A DNA stretch of 64,000 nt, taken from Pseudomonas tremae (GTDB lineage: Bacteria > Pseudomonadota > Gammaproteobacteria > Pseudomonadales > Pseudomonadaceae). The notes beneath the pieces were generated by a model. It was given only the letters and a program-made list of their open reading frames with translations. It was not told where the DNA came from and did no database searches. Where the stretch lies: the NCBI RefSeq assembly GCF_001401155.1, contig NZ_LJRO01000313.1, forward strand, positions 62,001 to 126,000. The letters are read 5' to 3'. Each line of letters starts with the position of its first letter. Position 1 is the first letter of the stretch. This document shows, piece after piece, positions 1-7,440 of the stretch. The position numbers were made by a program, and so were the translations under genes.

Positions 1-936
1 CAGGCGCTGACCTGTGAAGCGGCTGCGTTCGACGCCGACAGCCGCATCAAGAATGCGGACGGCACCACGCTCAACACGCATCAGGGCTGTCGTGTATACG
101 GCAACAGCAATGGCTTTGTCGGCGGCTATGCGTCGACCCGGCACAGCCTCAGTTGCGTGATGATCGCCGAGGGCGACGGCCAGATGCAGCGCGACTACTG
201 GTATGACGTCAATCGCAAGGGCCAGTTATTGGCCGACGCGCAGAGCATCGGTCGCAAGGCTGCATTGCGTGCGGCGAGCCGTCTGGGCGCGCGTCCTGTG
301 CCAACCTGCGAAGTGCCAGTGCTGTTCGCTGCCGAGCTGGCGGGTGGCCTGTTCGGCAGTTTTCTCGGCGCGATTTCCGGCGGCAACCTGTACCGTAAAT
401 CATCGTTCCTCGAAGGTTCGCTGGGCCAACGGCTTTTCCCTGAGTGGATGACCATCGACGAGCGTCCGCACCTGATGCACGCCATGGGCAGCTCTGCGTT
501 CGACAGCGACGGTCTGGCGACCTATGCCAAGCCGTTTGTCGAGAACGGCGACCTGGTTTCCTACATATTGAGCACCTATTCCGGCCGCAAGCTGGGCATG
601 CCGAGTACCGCCAATGCGGGGGGCGTCCACAACCTGTTCGTCACTCACGGCACAGAAGATCAGGACGCGCTGATCCGACGCATGGGGCGTGGCCTGCTGG
701 TCACCGAGCTGATGGGCAGTGGCCTGAACATGGTGACTGGTGACTATTCTCGCGGGGCTGCAGGTTTCTGGGTCGAAAACGGCGAGATCCAGTTCCCGGT
801 TCAGGAAGTGACCATTGCTGGCAATATGCGTGACATGTTCAAGCAGATCGTCGCCGTCGGCAGCGACCTTGAATTACGCAGCAACATCCGTACAGGCTCG
901 GTACTGATCGAACGGATGATGGTGGCGGGAAGCTGA
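1..936 (+). CDS. pmbA: Metalloprotease PmbA/TldE, 3' part (5' end outside window)
   Basis: The open frame runs from base 1 to a TGA at 934-936, giving the last 311 residues; the full protein is normally near 450. The sequence matches the C-terminal part of the TldD/PmbA (U62) family: a conserved asymmetric core followed by a Gly-rich segment with THGTEDQD, LMGSGLNMVTGDYSRGA and a closing EVTIAGNM stretch. TldE lacks the zinc-binding HExxxH of its partner TldD. The TldD/E heterodimer degrades unfolded peptides and trims some modified peptides (microcin B17, CcdA antitoxin in E. coli). No tldD lies in the window. A Rho-independent terminator follows 28 bases after the stop. The identity is secure from sequence; the in vivo substrate here is unknown. 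Confidence 0.93.
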   Translation, partial: QALTCEAAAFDADSRIKNADGTTLNTHQGCRVYGNSNGFVGGYASTRHSLSCVMIAEGDGQMQRDYWYDVNRKGQLLADAQSIGRKAALRAASRLGARPVPTCEVPVLFAAELAGGLFGSFLGAISGGNLYRKSSFLEGSLGQRLFPEWMTIDERPHLMHAMGSSAFDSDGLATYAKPFVENGDLVSYILSTYSGRKLGMPSTANAGGVHNLFVTHGTEDQDALIRRMGRGLLVTELMGSGLNMVTGDYSRGAAGFWVENGEIQFPVQEVTIAGNMRDMFKQIVAVGSDLELRSNIRTGSVLIERMMVAGS

Positions 937-963
937 ACCCCCGTCACCACTTGAGCGACTCCT

Positions 964-996
964 CATGCCAATGCGCTGCATTGGCATGCAGTTTTT
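964..996 (+). terminator. Rho-independent terminator after pmbA
   Basis: A 9-bp perfect stem (ATGCCAATG / CATTGGCAT) with loop CGCTG is followed by GCAG and five T residues. It ends the pmbA transcript before the Fur-controlled promoter region. Confidence 0.8.
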
Positions 997-1104
997 GAAC
1001 GATCCCCGCCGCACTCCCTTCGCATCACCCTTCCATGATCAGAACTCATGAGTGACTGATCGCTCTTGTGTTACCCCTTTCAAGAATCAATCTCATCGGC
1101 AGGC

Positions 1105-1147
1105 TTGTGTTGAGTCAGAATCTCATTTAATAATGAGTATCATTTGA
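1105..1147 (+). promoter_or_regulatory. Fur box overlapping a sigma-70-like promoter of orfX-sodA
   Basis: Bases 1129-1147 match the 19-bp Fur consensus (GATAATGATAATCATTATC) at 13 positions, including the blocks ATAATGA and ATCATT. An overlapping perfect inverted repeat, CTCATT-TAAT-AATGAG, occupies about 1122-1137. A candidate -35 (TTGTGT, 1105-1110) and -10 (AATAAT, 1129-1134) are 18 bp apart, so bound Fur would cover the -10. This predicts repression of orfX-sodA when iron is plentiful, as known for Mn-SOD in pseudomonads. The promoter elements are read by eye only. Confidence 0.75.
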
Positions 1148-1208
1148 AGGTGTATTTTGGCTGCCTGTGTCATTTGATCCGCTCAGCCAGCGCCTCTGGA
1201 GGTATGTC

Positions 1209-1670
1209 ATGCAGCATTGGGAACGCACCATTGAACAGGCCAATCGCTGTTTCAGTCTTGGTGAGTGGGTCGAGGCGCGTGAGTTGTACCTTCAGGCGCT
1301 GGCCCTGGCGCAAGTGCTGTTCGAACGCTGGAAGGATGTCGACGAAGCCGTTGCCGCCTGCGTGATCTCCCATCACAACCTAGCGGACCTGCACCTCAGT
1401 CTCGGTCAGCCGGAGGAGAGCGCGGAGTACCTCTGTGCGATCCATCAGCATTTATTGCAGACCATGCAGAACCCGCGCCTGCCACCGTCCCTGCGCCAGG
1501 CTGCACTGCGCCACAGCAGCAAAACCTATGCAGAGCTGCTGAGCTTCATCAGTGAACATGGCGAATATCCGCGTACCCATCGACTGCTGAACTGCAACGG
1601 CGAGCGCCTCAGGTCGTCGCTACAGCACGATTCCACGGCCTCCTCAGGCCTTTTCCACGGAGCACATTGA
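1209..1670 (+). CDS. OrfX, conserved hypothetical protein of the sodA operon
   Basis: This is the small helical protein usually called OrfX, encoded just before sodA in pseudomonads (PA4469 in P. aeruginosa). It has 153 residues, is rich in Leu, Ala, Glu and His, has no signal peptide or membrane segment, and its N-terminal half looks like a TPR-type helical pair (LGEWVEARELYLQALALAQ). I chose the ATG at 1209 because GGAGG (1198-1202) sits 6 bases upstream; an in-frame GTG at 1167 would give 14 more residues but lacks a comparable ribosome site. It ends one base before the sodA ATG, so the two are surely co-transcribed. Its function is not known; the Fur box upstream implies an iron-starvation role. 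Confidence 0.75.
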   Translation: MQHWERTIEQANRCFSLGEWVEARELYLQALALAQVLFERWKDVDEAVAACVISHHNLADLHLSLGQPEESAEYLCAIHQHLLQTMQNPRLPPSLRQAALRHSSKTYAELLSFISEHGEYPRTHRLLNCNGERLRSSLQHDSTASSGLFHGAH

Positions 1671-1671
1671 T

Positions 1672-2283
1672 ATGTCCTACACCTTGCCAGCACTGCCTTA
1701 CGCCTACGATGCACTTGAGCCGCATATCGATGCGCAGACCATGGAAATTCACTACACCAAGCATCACCAGACCTACATCACCAACCTCAACGCAGCGGTC
1801 GAAGGAACCGAGTTTGCCGACTGGTCCGTCGAAAAGCTGGTGGCCAGCGTCAGCCAACTGCCTGAGAACCTGCGCCCTGCGGTTATCAATCAGGGCGGCG
1901 GCCATGCCAACCATTCGCTGTTCTGGGAAGTGATGGTGCCCGGCGGCGGTGGCTTGCCCCAAGGCGCTATCGCGGCTGCAATCGATGAGCAGCTGGGCGG
2001 CTTCGAGCGTTTCAAGGAAGCTTTCACCAAAGCGGCATTGACGCGTTTTGGCAGCGGCTGGGCCTGGCTGAGTGTCACCCCGGACAAAAAGCTGGTCGTT
2101 GAAAGCAGCGGCAACCAGGACAGCCCGTTGATGAACGGCAATACGCCGATTCTAGGCCTGGACGTATGGGAGCATGCCTACTACCTGCGGTATCAGAACC
2201 GTCGGCCCGAATACATCAACGCGTTTTACAACGTGATCAACTGGAACGAAGTTGCCCGACGCTATGAAGCCGCACTGGCCTGA
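1672..2283 (+). CDS. sodA: Superoxide dismutase, manganese type
   Basis: This 203-residue cytoplasmic enzyme dismutates superoxide to hydrogen peroxide and oxygen. The four metal ligands are visible: His27, His81 (in GGHANHSLFW), Asp164 and His168 (in DVWEHAYYL). The GGGHANH and QDSPLMNG segments are of the Mn-preferring type rather than the Fe type. The ATG follows the orfX stop by one base. In P. aeruginosa sodA is the last gene of fagA-fumC1-orfX-sodA, induced under iron starvation; here fagA and fumC1 are missing and the Fur box lies directly in front of orfX. No T-run terminator is evident after the stop. Confidence 0.97.
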   Translation: MSYTLPALPYAYDALEPHIDAQTMEIHYTKHHQTYITNLNAAVEGTEFADWSVEKLVASVSQLPENLRPAVINQGGGHANHSLFWEVMVPGGGGLPQGAIAAAIDEQLGGFERFKEAFTKAALTRFGSGWAWLSVTPDKKLVVESSGNQDSPLMNGNTPILGLDVWEHAYYLRYQNRRPEYINAFYNVINWNEVARRYEAALA

Positions 2284-2307
2284 CTGTCAAATCAGGCGAG
2301 TCTGCAC

Positions 2308-2442
2308 GTGCGCTCTGAAGTGCTTACTATCAGCCGTGTGAGGCGGTTGCGTCTTGTTGTCGGGGCGCTTCTGTTTATGGCGGGAATGGCGCTGTTGGCA
2401 GGGCAGGGCCTGAGCTGGTTGCAGGTGCAGTGTTGCGGGTGA
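2308..2442 (+). pseudogene. Possible small membrane ORF, perhaps N-terminal remnant of a ZIP-family metal transporter
   Basis: A GTG-initiated frame of 44 codons encodes a basic N-terminus (RRLRL) and one hydrophobic helix (VVGALLFMAGMALLAGQGLSWL), then stops. In P. aeruginosa the gene at this place, between sodA and ptsO, encodes a ZIP-type metal transporter (PA4467), and the N-termini of such proteins look similar. A deletion that left only the first helix would explain the frame. It could equally be a genuine small membrane protein or chance. No good ribosome site is seen. The rest of 2284-2480 holds nothing I recognise. Confidence 0.3.
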
Positions 2443-2480
2443 TGCATCGAGCATCCGCGTGACGTACCTGGTACGAGGGC

Positions 2481-2753
2481 TTATTCGCCCTCGTCGAACT
2501 TGTTATCAATCAGCTCTACCAGCCCGTCCAGCGCTTCCTGTTCGAACTCGCCTTCGGTGTGCAGATGGATCTCGGTGCCTTTGCCAGCTGCGAGCATCAT
2601 CACCGCCATGATGCTTTTCCCGTCGACCATGCTTTCCGGCGCGCGGCCGACTCTTATCTTGCAGGGAAACTTGCCTGCGACACCTACGAATTTGGCGGCG
2701 GCACGGGCGTGCAGACCCAGTTTGTTGATAATTGTGATTTGACGGGCGGGCAT
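2481..2753 (-). CDS. ptsO: NPr, HPr-like phosphocarrier of the nitrogen PTS
   Basis: NPr carries phosphate from EI-Ntr (PtsP) to EIIA-Ntr (PtsN) in a regulatory phosphorelay that does not transport sugar. The 90-residue protein has the HPr fold with the phosphorylated histidine His15 in KLGLHARAA and the second conserved block DGKSIMAVMML around Ser47. I chose the ATG at 2753, giving the usual family length; the longer frame overlaps rapZ. It is the last gene of the minus-strand rpoN-hpf-ptsN-rapZ-ptsO cluster, 16 bases after rapZ. A short GC hairpin (2474-2493) spans its stop codon and may help end transcription, although it has no T-run. Confidence 0.95.
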   Translation of the reverse strand: MPARQITIINKLGLHARAAAKFVGVAGKFPCKIRVGRAPESMVDGKSIMAVMMLAAGKGTEIHLHTEGEFEQEALDGLVELIDNKFDEGE

Positions 2754-2769
2754 CGCAGAGAAAATCCTT

Positions 2770-3627
2770 TCAGCTAAGGTCGCGGTGGCGAACCTGAACA
2801 TTCTTGAGTGATTGTTGCAAGACCTGACCAAGCCTTTCTGTCAGGTAGACGGAGCGGTGATGCCCGCCGGTGCAGCCGATGGCAATAGTAACGTATGAAC
2901 GATTACTGGCAGCGAACCGCGGCAACCATTTATTGAGGTAGGAGAAGATATCCTGAAACATTTCTTCTACATCGGGCTGCACTGACAAGTAGTCGATGAC
3001 CGGCTGCTCAAGGCCTGAATGGTCGCGTAGCTCGGGCTTCCAGTAGGGGTTGGGCAGGCAGCGCACGTCGAAAACCAGATCTGCGTCAACAGGCATGCCA
3101 CGCTTGAACCCGAAAGACTCGATCAGGAAGGCGGTGCCTGGCTCAGGCTTGTTCAGCAAGCGCAGTTTGAGCGCATCGCGCAGCTGGTAGAGGTTCAGGT
3201 GAGTGGTGTTGATCTTCAGGTCGGCCAGGTCGATGATCGGGCCGAGCAGGGTGGTCTCGTCGCGTATCGCTTCGGCCAGTGAACGATCTGCCGTACTCAG
3301 CGGATGGCGACGACGGGTTTCCGAAAAGCGCTTGAGCAGCGTTGCTTCGTCCGCATCGAGGTACAGCACGTCACACTGGATATTGCGCGCGCGCACTTCA
3401 TCGAGCATTTGCGGAAAGCGGGTCAGGTGGCTTGGCAGGTTGCGTGCATCAATTGAAACCGCCAGCAACGGCTCGGCCAGCTCGGTATTGATCAGCGCGC
3501 GCTCTGCCAGCTCTGGCAGCAGGCCGGCCGGAAGGTTGTCGACGCAGTAGAAGCCACTGTCTTCAAGAACATCCAGCGCGGTACTTTTGCCCGAGCCCGA
3601 GCGGCCACTGACGATGATCATGCGCAT
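2770..3627 (-). CDS. rapZ: RapZ, RNase adapter and nucleotide-binding protein
   Basis: RapZ (formerly YvcJ/YhbJ) binds nucleotides at its N-terminal P-loop and, in enterobacteria, senses glucosamine-6-phosphate and guides RNase E to the sRNA GlmZ. The 285 residues show the Walker A GRSGSGKST at 8-16, an arginine-rich central block (SETRRRHPL) and the C-terminal family signature GCTGGHHRSV. The gene follows ptsN by two bases and precedes ptsO. Whether pseudomonads use it in a GlmZ-like circuit is not known from sequence; the nitrogen-PTS neighbourhood is conserved across proteobacteria. Confidence 0.95.
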   Translation of the reverse strand: MRMIIVSGRSGSGKSTALDVLEDSGFYCVDNLPAGLLPELAERALINTELAEPLLAVSIDARNLPSHLTRFPQMLDEVRARNIQCDVLYLDADEATLLKRFSETRRRHPLSTADRSLAEAIRDETTLLGPIIDLADLKINTTHLNLYQLRDALKLRLLNKPEPGTAFLIESFGFKRGMPVDADLVFDVRCLPNPYWKPELRDHSGLEQPVIDYLSVQPDVEEMFQDIFSYLNKWLPRFAASNRSYVTIAIGCTGGHHRSVYLTERLGQVLQQSLKNVQVRHRDLS

Positions 3628-3629
3628 GG

Positions 3630-4097
3630 TCAGGTCTTTCCGTTCTGTACGTCCAGCACCACTTGATAAAGCGCTTCGTTACTGGTGGCACTGCGCAAGC
3701 GCTTACGCACATCTTTATCGTCGAGCATGCTGGCGATCTGGCGCAGCAACTCCAGGTGCTCATCGGTAGCGGCTTGTGGCACCAGCAATACAAACAGCAG
3801 GTCTACCGGCGCACCATCGATGGCGTCAAAATCAATCGGGTTGGCGAGGTGAATCACGGCACTTACAGGCTGCTCGCAGGCGGCAAGGCGGCAATGAGGG
3901 ATGGCTATGCCATTGCCGAAACCGGTCGATCCCAACTTTTCGCGAGCCACGAGACTGGTAAATACGGTGTCCGTATCTATCGTCGGGACTTCGCGACCGA
4001 TCAGGTTGGCGATTTCCTGGAGTACAGACTTTTTACTGCCGCCCGGCGCGTTCACAAGTGAACGGCCGGCGGTCAGGATATTTTCAATTCGGATCAT
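3630..4097 (-). CDS. ptsN: EIIA-Ntr, nitrogen PTS regulatory protein
   Basis: PtsN is the final phosphate acceptor of the nitrogen PTS. Its unphosphorylated form regulates partners such as potassium uptake (TrkA, KdpD) and, in pseudomonads, pyruvate dehydrogenase and polyhydroxyalkanoate metabolism. The 155-residue protein has the EIIA (fructose-type) fold with the active histidine His68 in GNGIAIPHCR. It lies 11 bases after hpf and two before rapZ in the rpoN operon. There is no membrane EIIB/EIIC gene nearby, as expected for this soluble regulator. Confidence 0.96.
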   Translation of the reverse strand: MIRIENILTAGRSLVNAPGGSKKSVLQEIANLIGREVPTIDTDTVFTSLVAREKLGSTGFGNGIAIPHCRLAACEQPVSAVIHLANPIDFDAIDGAPVDLLFVLLVPQAATDEHLELLRQIASMLDDKDVRKRLRSATSNEALYQVVLDVQNGKT

Positions 4098-4108
4098 TTA
4101 AATGGGCG

Positions 4109-4417
4109 TTAGCGAGCGGCCGCACCTTTGAGGATGCTTTGCTGCTTTTCCTTATGCTTGAGCAATTGTCTGTCGAGCTTGTCAGTGAGCAGGTCGATAG
4201 CTGCATACATATCGTCATGTTGAGCATTGGCAACGACCTCTCCACCGTGGATATGCAGCGTGGCTTCGATCTTTTGCTTTAGCTTCTCGACCGCCATCGT
4301 GACCTGCACGTTCGTAATCTTGTCAAAATGCCCCTCGAGCTTCCTGAGCTTGAGCTCAATGTATTCGCGAAGGGGTTTGGTCACTTCCAGTTGGTGTCCA
4401 CTGATGTTGACTTGCAT
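4109..4417 (-). CDS. hpf: Ribosome hibernation promoting factor, short form
   Basis: The 102-residue protein belongs to the YfiA/HPF family (sigma-54 modulation protein), which binds the 30S decoding centre in stationary phase and promotes 100S ribosome dimers. It has the beta-alpha-beta core (MQVNISGHQLEVTKPLREY, then LEGHFDKI and ATLHIHGG) and lacks the long-form C-terminal dimerisation domain. The ATG at 4417 is set by AAGGAG 7 bases upstream; the frame extends further back but without support. It follows rpoN by 74 bases, a gap that contains a hairpin at 4447-4465. Confidence 0.95.
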   Translation of the reverse strand: MQVNISGHQLEVTKPLREYIELKLRKLEGHFDKITNVQVTMAVEKLKQKIEATLHIHGGEVVANAQHDDMYAAIDLLTDKLDRQLLKHKEKQQSILKGAAAR

Positions 4418-4446
4418 ACAGTTTCTCCTTTGCCAGTGCATAAAGC

Positions 4447-4465
4447 GACAGGCGTGATGCCTGTC
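4447..4465 (-). other. Hairpin in the rpoN-hpf spacer
   Basis: A perfect 7-bp stem (GACAGGC / GCCTGTC) with a 5-base loop sits between the rpoN stop and the hpf ribosome site. It lacks a T-run, so it is more likely an RNA-processing or stability element, or a partial attenuator, than a true terminator. It could let hpf and downstream genes be expressed at a level different from rpoN. Confidence 0.4.
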
Positions 4466-4491
4466 ACCGGGACGCTGTGGCTCGGCCTGCA

Positions 4492-5985
4492 TCACATCAA
4501 TCGCTTACGCTCACTGGAAGGCGCTATCCCGAGTGACTCGCGGTATTTGGCGACTGTGCGACGGGCTACTTGAATGCCTTGTGCCTCCAGTAAACCAGCG
4601 ATCTTGCTATCACTCAACGGCTTTTTCTGATTTTCCGCAGCTACCAGTTTTTTGATGATCGCGCGGATCGCCGTAGACGAGCATTCGCCGCCTTCGGAGG
4701 TGCTCACATGGCTCGAGAAGAAGTATTTCAGCTCGTAAATACCGCGTGGGGTGTGCATGAACTTTTGCGTCGTCACCCGCGAGATGGTCGACTCGTGCAT
4801 GCCCACTGCCTCGGCAATGTCATGCAGGACCAGCGGTTTCATGGCCTCGTCGCCGTACTCGAGAAAGCCTCGCTGATGCTCGACGATCTGGGTGGCCACT
4901 TTCATCAGGGTTTCGTTGCGGCTTTGCAGGCTCTTGATGAACCAGCGGGCTTCCTGCAACTGGTTGCGCATGAAGGTGTTGTCGGCGCTGGTATCGGCGC
5001 GACGCACGAAGCCGGCGTATTGCGGGTTGACGCGCAGGCGCGGTACGGATTCCTGATTGAGTTCGACCAGCCAGCGCTCGTTGTCTTTTCGCACGATTAC
5101 ATCGGGAATGACGTATTCGGCTTCCGTAGACTCGATTTGCGAACCAGGGCGTGGATTGAGGCTCTGGATCAATTCGATGACCTGACGCAGTTCATCTTCC
5201 TTGAGCTTCATGCGGCGCATCAACTGCCCGTAGTCGCGGCTCCCGAGCAGGTCGATGTAGTCGGTAACCAGACGTTGCGCTTCGGTCAGCCACGGGGTTT
5301 TGGCCGGAAGCTGGCGCAGCTGCAGCAGCAGGCATTCGCTCAGGTTGCGCGCCCCTATGCCTGCCGGCTCGAACTGCTGGATGCGATGCAGAACGGCTTC
5401 TATTTCGTCGAGTTCGATATCCAGCTCAGGATCGAAGGACTCGAGGATTTCTTCGAGTGTCTCGTCCAGATAACCCTGGTTGTTAATGCAGTCGATCAGC
5501 GTAACGGCTACCAGGCGGTCCTTGTCGGACATCGGCGCAACGTTCAGTTGCCATAGCAGGTGGCTTTGCAGGCTTTCGCCTACCGAGGTCCGGGTGGTGA
5601 AGTCCCACTCGTCATCGTCATTGCTTGGCAAGCTGCTGGCACTGGTCTGGTAAACGTCTTCCCATGCCGTATCGACCGGCAATTCGTTCGGGATGCGCTC
5701 GCTCCACTCGCCGTCCTCCAGGTTGTCCACGGTAGGCGCGGATTCCTGATAGGTGGGTTCTTGAACGTCTGGGTTGGGCTTTTGTTCGATGTTGTCGGCA
5801 AGCGGGTCGGAGTTGTCGAAGTCGTCGCCTTCTTCCTGCCGCTCAAGCATAGGGTTTGACTCCAGCGCCTCTTGAATCTCCTGCTGGAGGTCCAGAGTGG
5901 AAAGCTGAAGTAAGCGGATTGCCTGTTGCAGCTGCGGTGTCATCGTCAGCTGCTGGCCCATTCTCAAGACTAGCGATGGTTTCAT
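4492..5985 (-). CDS. rpoN: RNA polymerase sigma-54 factor
   Basis: RpoN directs core polymerase to -24/-12 promoters and needs AAA+ enhancer-binding activators; in P. syringae it is required for type III secretion (through HrpL), motility and nitrogen use. The 497-residue protein shows the Gln/Leu-rich region I (MGQQLTMTPQLQQAIRLLQLS), an acidic region II (about 50-110), the core-binding domain, and the C-terminal RpoN box ARRTVAKYRE at 474-483. The ATG at 5985 gives the usual N-terminus; a longer frame adds 14 residues without support. A promoter is expected in 5986-6166, where TATAAT occurs on the minus strand at 6067-6062, but I see no convincing -35. Confidence 0.98.
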   Translation of the reverse strand: MKPSLVLRMGQQLTMTPQLQQAIRLLQLSTLDLQQEIQEALESNPMLERQEEGDDFDNSDPLADNIEQKPNPDVQEPTYQESAPTVDNLEDGEWSERIPNELPVDTAWEDVYQTSASSLPSNDDDEWDFTTRTSVGESLQSHLLWQLNVAPMSDKDRLVAVTLIDCINNQGYLDETLEEILESFDPELDIELDEIEAVLHRIQQFEPAGIGARNLSECLLLQLRQLPAKTPWLTEAQRLVTDYIDLLGSRDYGQLMRRMKLKEDELRQVIELIQSLNPRPGSQIESTEAEYVIPDVIVRKDNERWLVELNQESVPRLRVNPQYAGFVRRADTSADNTFMRNQLQEARWFIKSLQSRNETLMKVATQIVEHQRGFLEYGDEAMKPLVLHDIAEAVGMHESTISRVTTQKFMHTPRGIYELKYFFSSHVSTSEGGECSSTAIRAIIKKLVAAENQKKPLSDSKIAGLLEAQGIQVARRTVAKYRESLGIAPSSERKRLM

Positions 5986-6139
5986 GGCAGGGGCTAAACA
6001 CCTTATTCGCCGGCGCACACGCGCCATCTACTACAGGCGCCGGAGCGCCATCATTAAGCAAATTATATGCCTGAAACCTGTACCTTTGCCTAGAGCGTTA
6101 TGACAAATAAAATAATGTCAATACGCTGCCCGGGCTTCC

Positions 6140-6163
6140 ACTGCCGCGATGTGCGGCGGCAGT
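6140..6163 (-). terminator. Hairpin between lptB and rpoN
   Basis: A perfect 8-bp stem (ACTGCCGC / GCGGCAGT) with a GC-rich 8-base loop lies just after the lptB stop. There is no T-run, so it may be a partial terminator or mRNA end-protecting hairpin that separates the lpt transcript from rpoN. Confidence 0.4.
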
Positions 6164-6166
6164 CGA

Positions 6167-6892
6167 TCAGAGGCGGAATTCGTGACCGAGGTAGACTTCC
6201 TTCACCAGCTGATTCGCGAGAATGGTCTCTGAATCACCTTCTGCAATCAGCTGTCCGTCATTGACGATGTAGGCAGTTTCGCAGATGTCCAGGGTTTCCC
6301 GAACGTTGTGGTCAGTGATCAGTACGCCGATACCCTTGGCCTTGAGGTGGTGAATGATCTGCTTGATGTCGCCCACCGAGATCGGGTCGACGCCTGCAAA
6401 CGGTTCATCCAGCAGGATGAATTTCGGAGCAGTGGCCAGAGCGCGGGCGATTTCGACGCGGCGACGCTCGCCACCCGAAAGGCTCATGCCCAGATTGTCG
6501 CGGATGTGGGTAATGTGGAACTCTTGCAAGAGGCTTTCCAGCTCCTTGCGGCGGGCTCCGGCATCGAGTTCCTTGCGGGTCTCGAGGATCGCCATGATGT
6601 TGTCGGACACGGACAGCTTGCGGAAGATCGATGCTTCCTGGGGTAAGTAGCCGATACCTGCGCGGGCGCGACCGTGCATGGGTTGATGGCTGACATCCAG
6701 ATCATCAATCAGTACTCGACCCTGATCAGCCCGCACCAGGCCGACGATCATATAGAAGCAGGTGGTCTTGCCGGCGCCGTTGGGGCCTAGCAGACCGACG
6801 ATCTGGCCGCTGTCGATGGAGATGCTCACATCGCGCACGACCTGTCGGCCCTTATAGCTTTTAGCCAGATGCTGGGCTTTGAGCGTCGCCAT
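6167..6892 (-). CDS. lptB: LptB, ATPase of the LPS export ABC transporter
   Basis: LptB is the cytoplasmic ATPase of LptB2FG, which extracts LPS from the inner membrane and pushes it along the LptC-LptA bridge. The 241-residue protein has Walker A GPNGAGKTT (36-44), signature LSGGERRR, Walker B FILLDEP and the H-loop TDHNVRE. Its ATG overlaps the lptA stop by one base (TAATG), indicating translational coupling. lptF and lptG are not in this window. It ends the kdsD-kdsC-lptC-lptA-lptB run. Confidence 0.97.
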   Translation of the reverse strand: MATLKAQHLAKSYKGRQVVRDVSISIDSGQIVGLLGPNGAGKTTCFYMIVGLVRADQGRVLIDDLDVSHQPMHGRARAGIGYLPQEASIFRKLSVSDNIMAILETRKELDAGARRKELESLLQEFHITHIRDNLGMSLSGGERRRVEIARALATAPKFILLDEPFAGVDPISVGDIKQIIHHLKAKGIGVLITDHNVRETLDICETAYIVNDGQLIAEGDSETILANQLVKEVYLGHEFRL

Positions 6893-7440
6893 TACTGGGC
6901 CTTCTGAGGTTGATCGGTTTTCTTTTTGGGCTGGATGACCATGTCGATACGCGGACGTGGTGTGGTCAGCTTGGTGCCACCATTGGCGCGGCCAGCAGTG
7001 ACAACCTGCCTGACCGTGTCATAGACGATCTTCTCGCCTTCGGAGGTATTGCCGTCATTGATAACCTTGGCCTTGTCGATCAGGACAATGCGGTCCTGCC
7101 CGGCGTAATACTGAATAGTGACGGCATACGCCTGCACGATCGGCTTGTCCGGCGCAGGCTTCTGCTCGTAATAGGCCAGGTTGCCGACCGAGGTGAAAAC
7201 GTCGACTTCCCCTTGGGCATTACGTGTGATCGTTACCGTGTTGCCGGTCACTTTCATCGAGCCCTGGGTGATGATGACATTGCCCTTGTAGGTCGCAACG
7301 CCTTTCTTGTCATCGAGCTGGGCATCGTCCGACTGGATGTGGATCGGCTGATCGCGGTCAGTTGGCAGGGACCAGGCGCTCGCGCTTCCCAGTGCTGCGC
7401 CCAGGCCGAGCAATAAAGGAAGAGTTTTAACGAGACTCAT
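6892..7440 (-). CDS. lptA: LptA, periplasmic LPS bridge protein
   Basis: LptA polymerises into the beta-jellyroll bridge that carries LPS from LptC to LptD/E across the periplasm. The 182 residues begin with a signal peptide (hydrophobic core LPLLLGLGAALG, predicted cleavage after Ala22 in ASA) and continue into an OstA-type fold: QPIHIQSDDAQLDDKKG, then repeated short beta strands (VATYKGNVIITQG). The C-terminus is basic (PKKKTDQPQ). It overlaps lptC by 14 bases and lptB by one, so all three are one translational unit. Confidence 0.95.
   Translation of the reverse strand: MSLVKTLPLLLGLGAALGSASAWSLPTDRDQPIHIQSDDAQLDDKKGVATYKGNVIITQGSMKVTGNTVTITRNAQGEVDVFTSVGNLAYYEQKPAPDKPIVQAYAVTIQYYAGQDRIVLIDKAKVINDGNTSEGEKIVYDTVRQVVTAGRANGGTKLTTPRPRIDMVIQPKKKTDQPQKAQ

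Noticed and set aside
1144..1365. A 73-codon frame that might be fagA upstream of orfX
   Set aside because: It overlaps orfX in another frame, lacks a ribosome site and starts within or next to the Fur box; I see no resemblance to a real protein.
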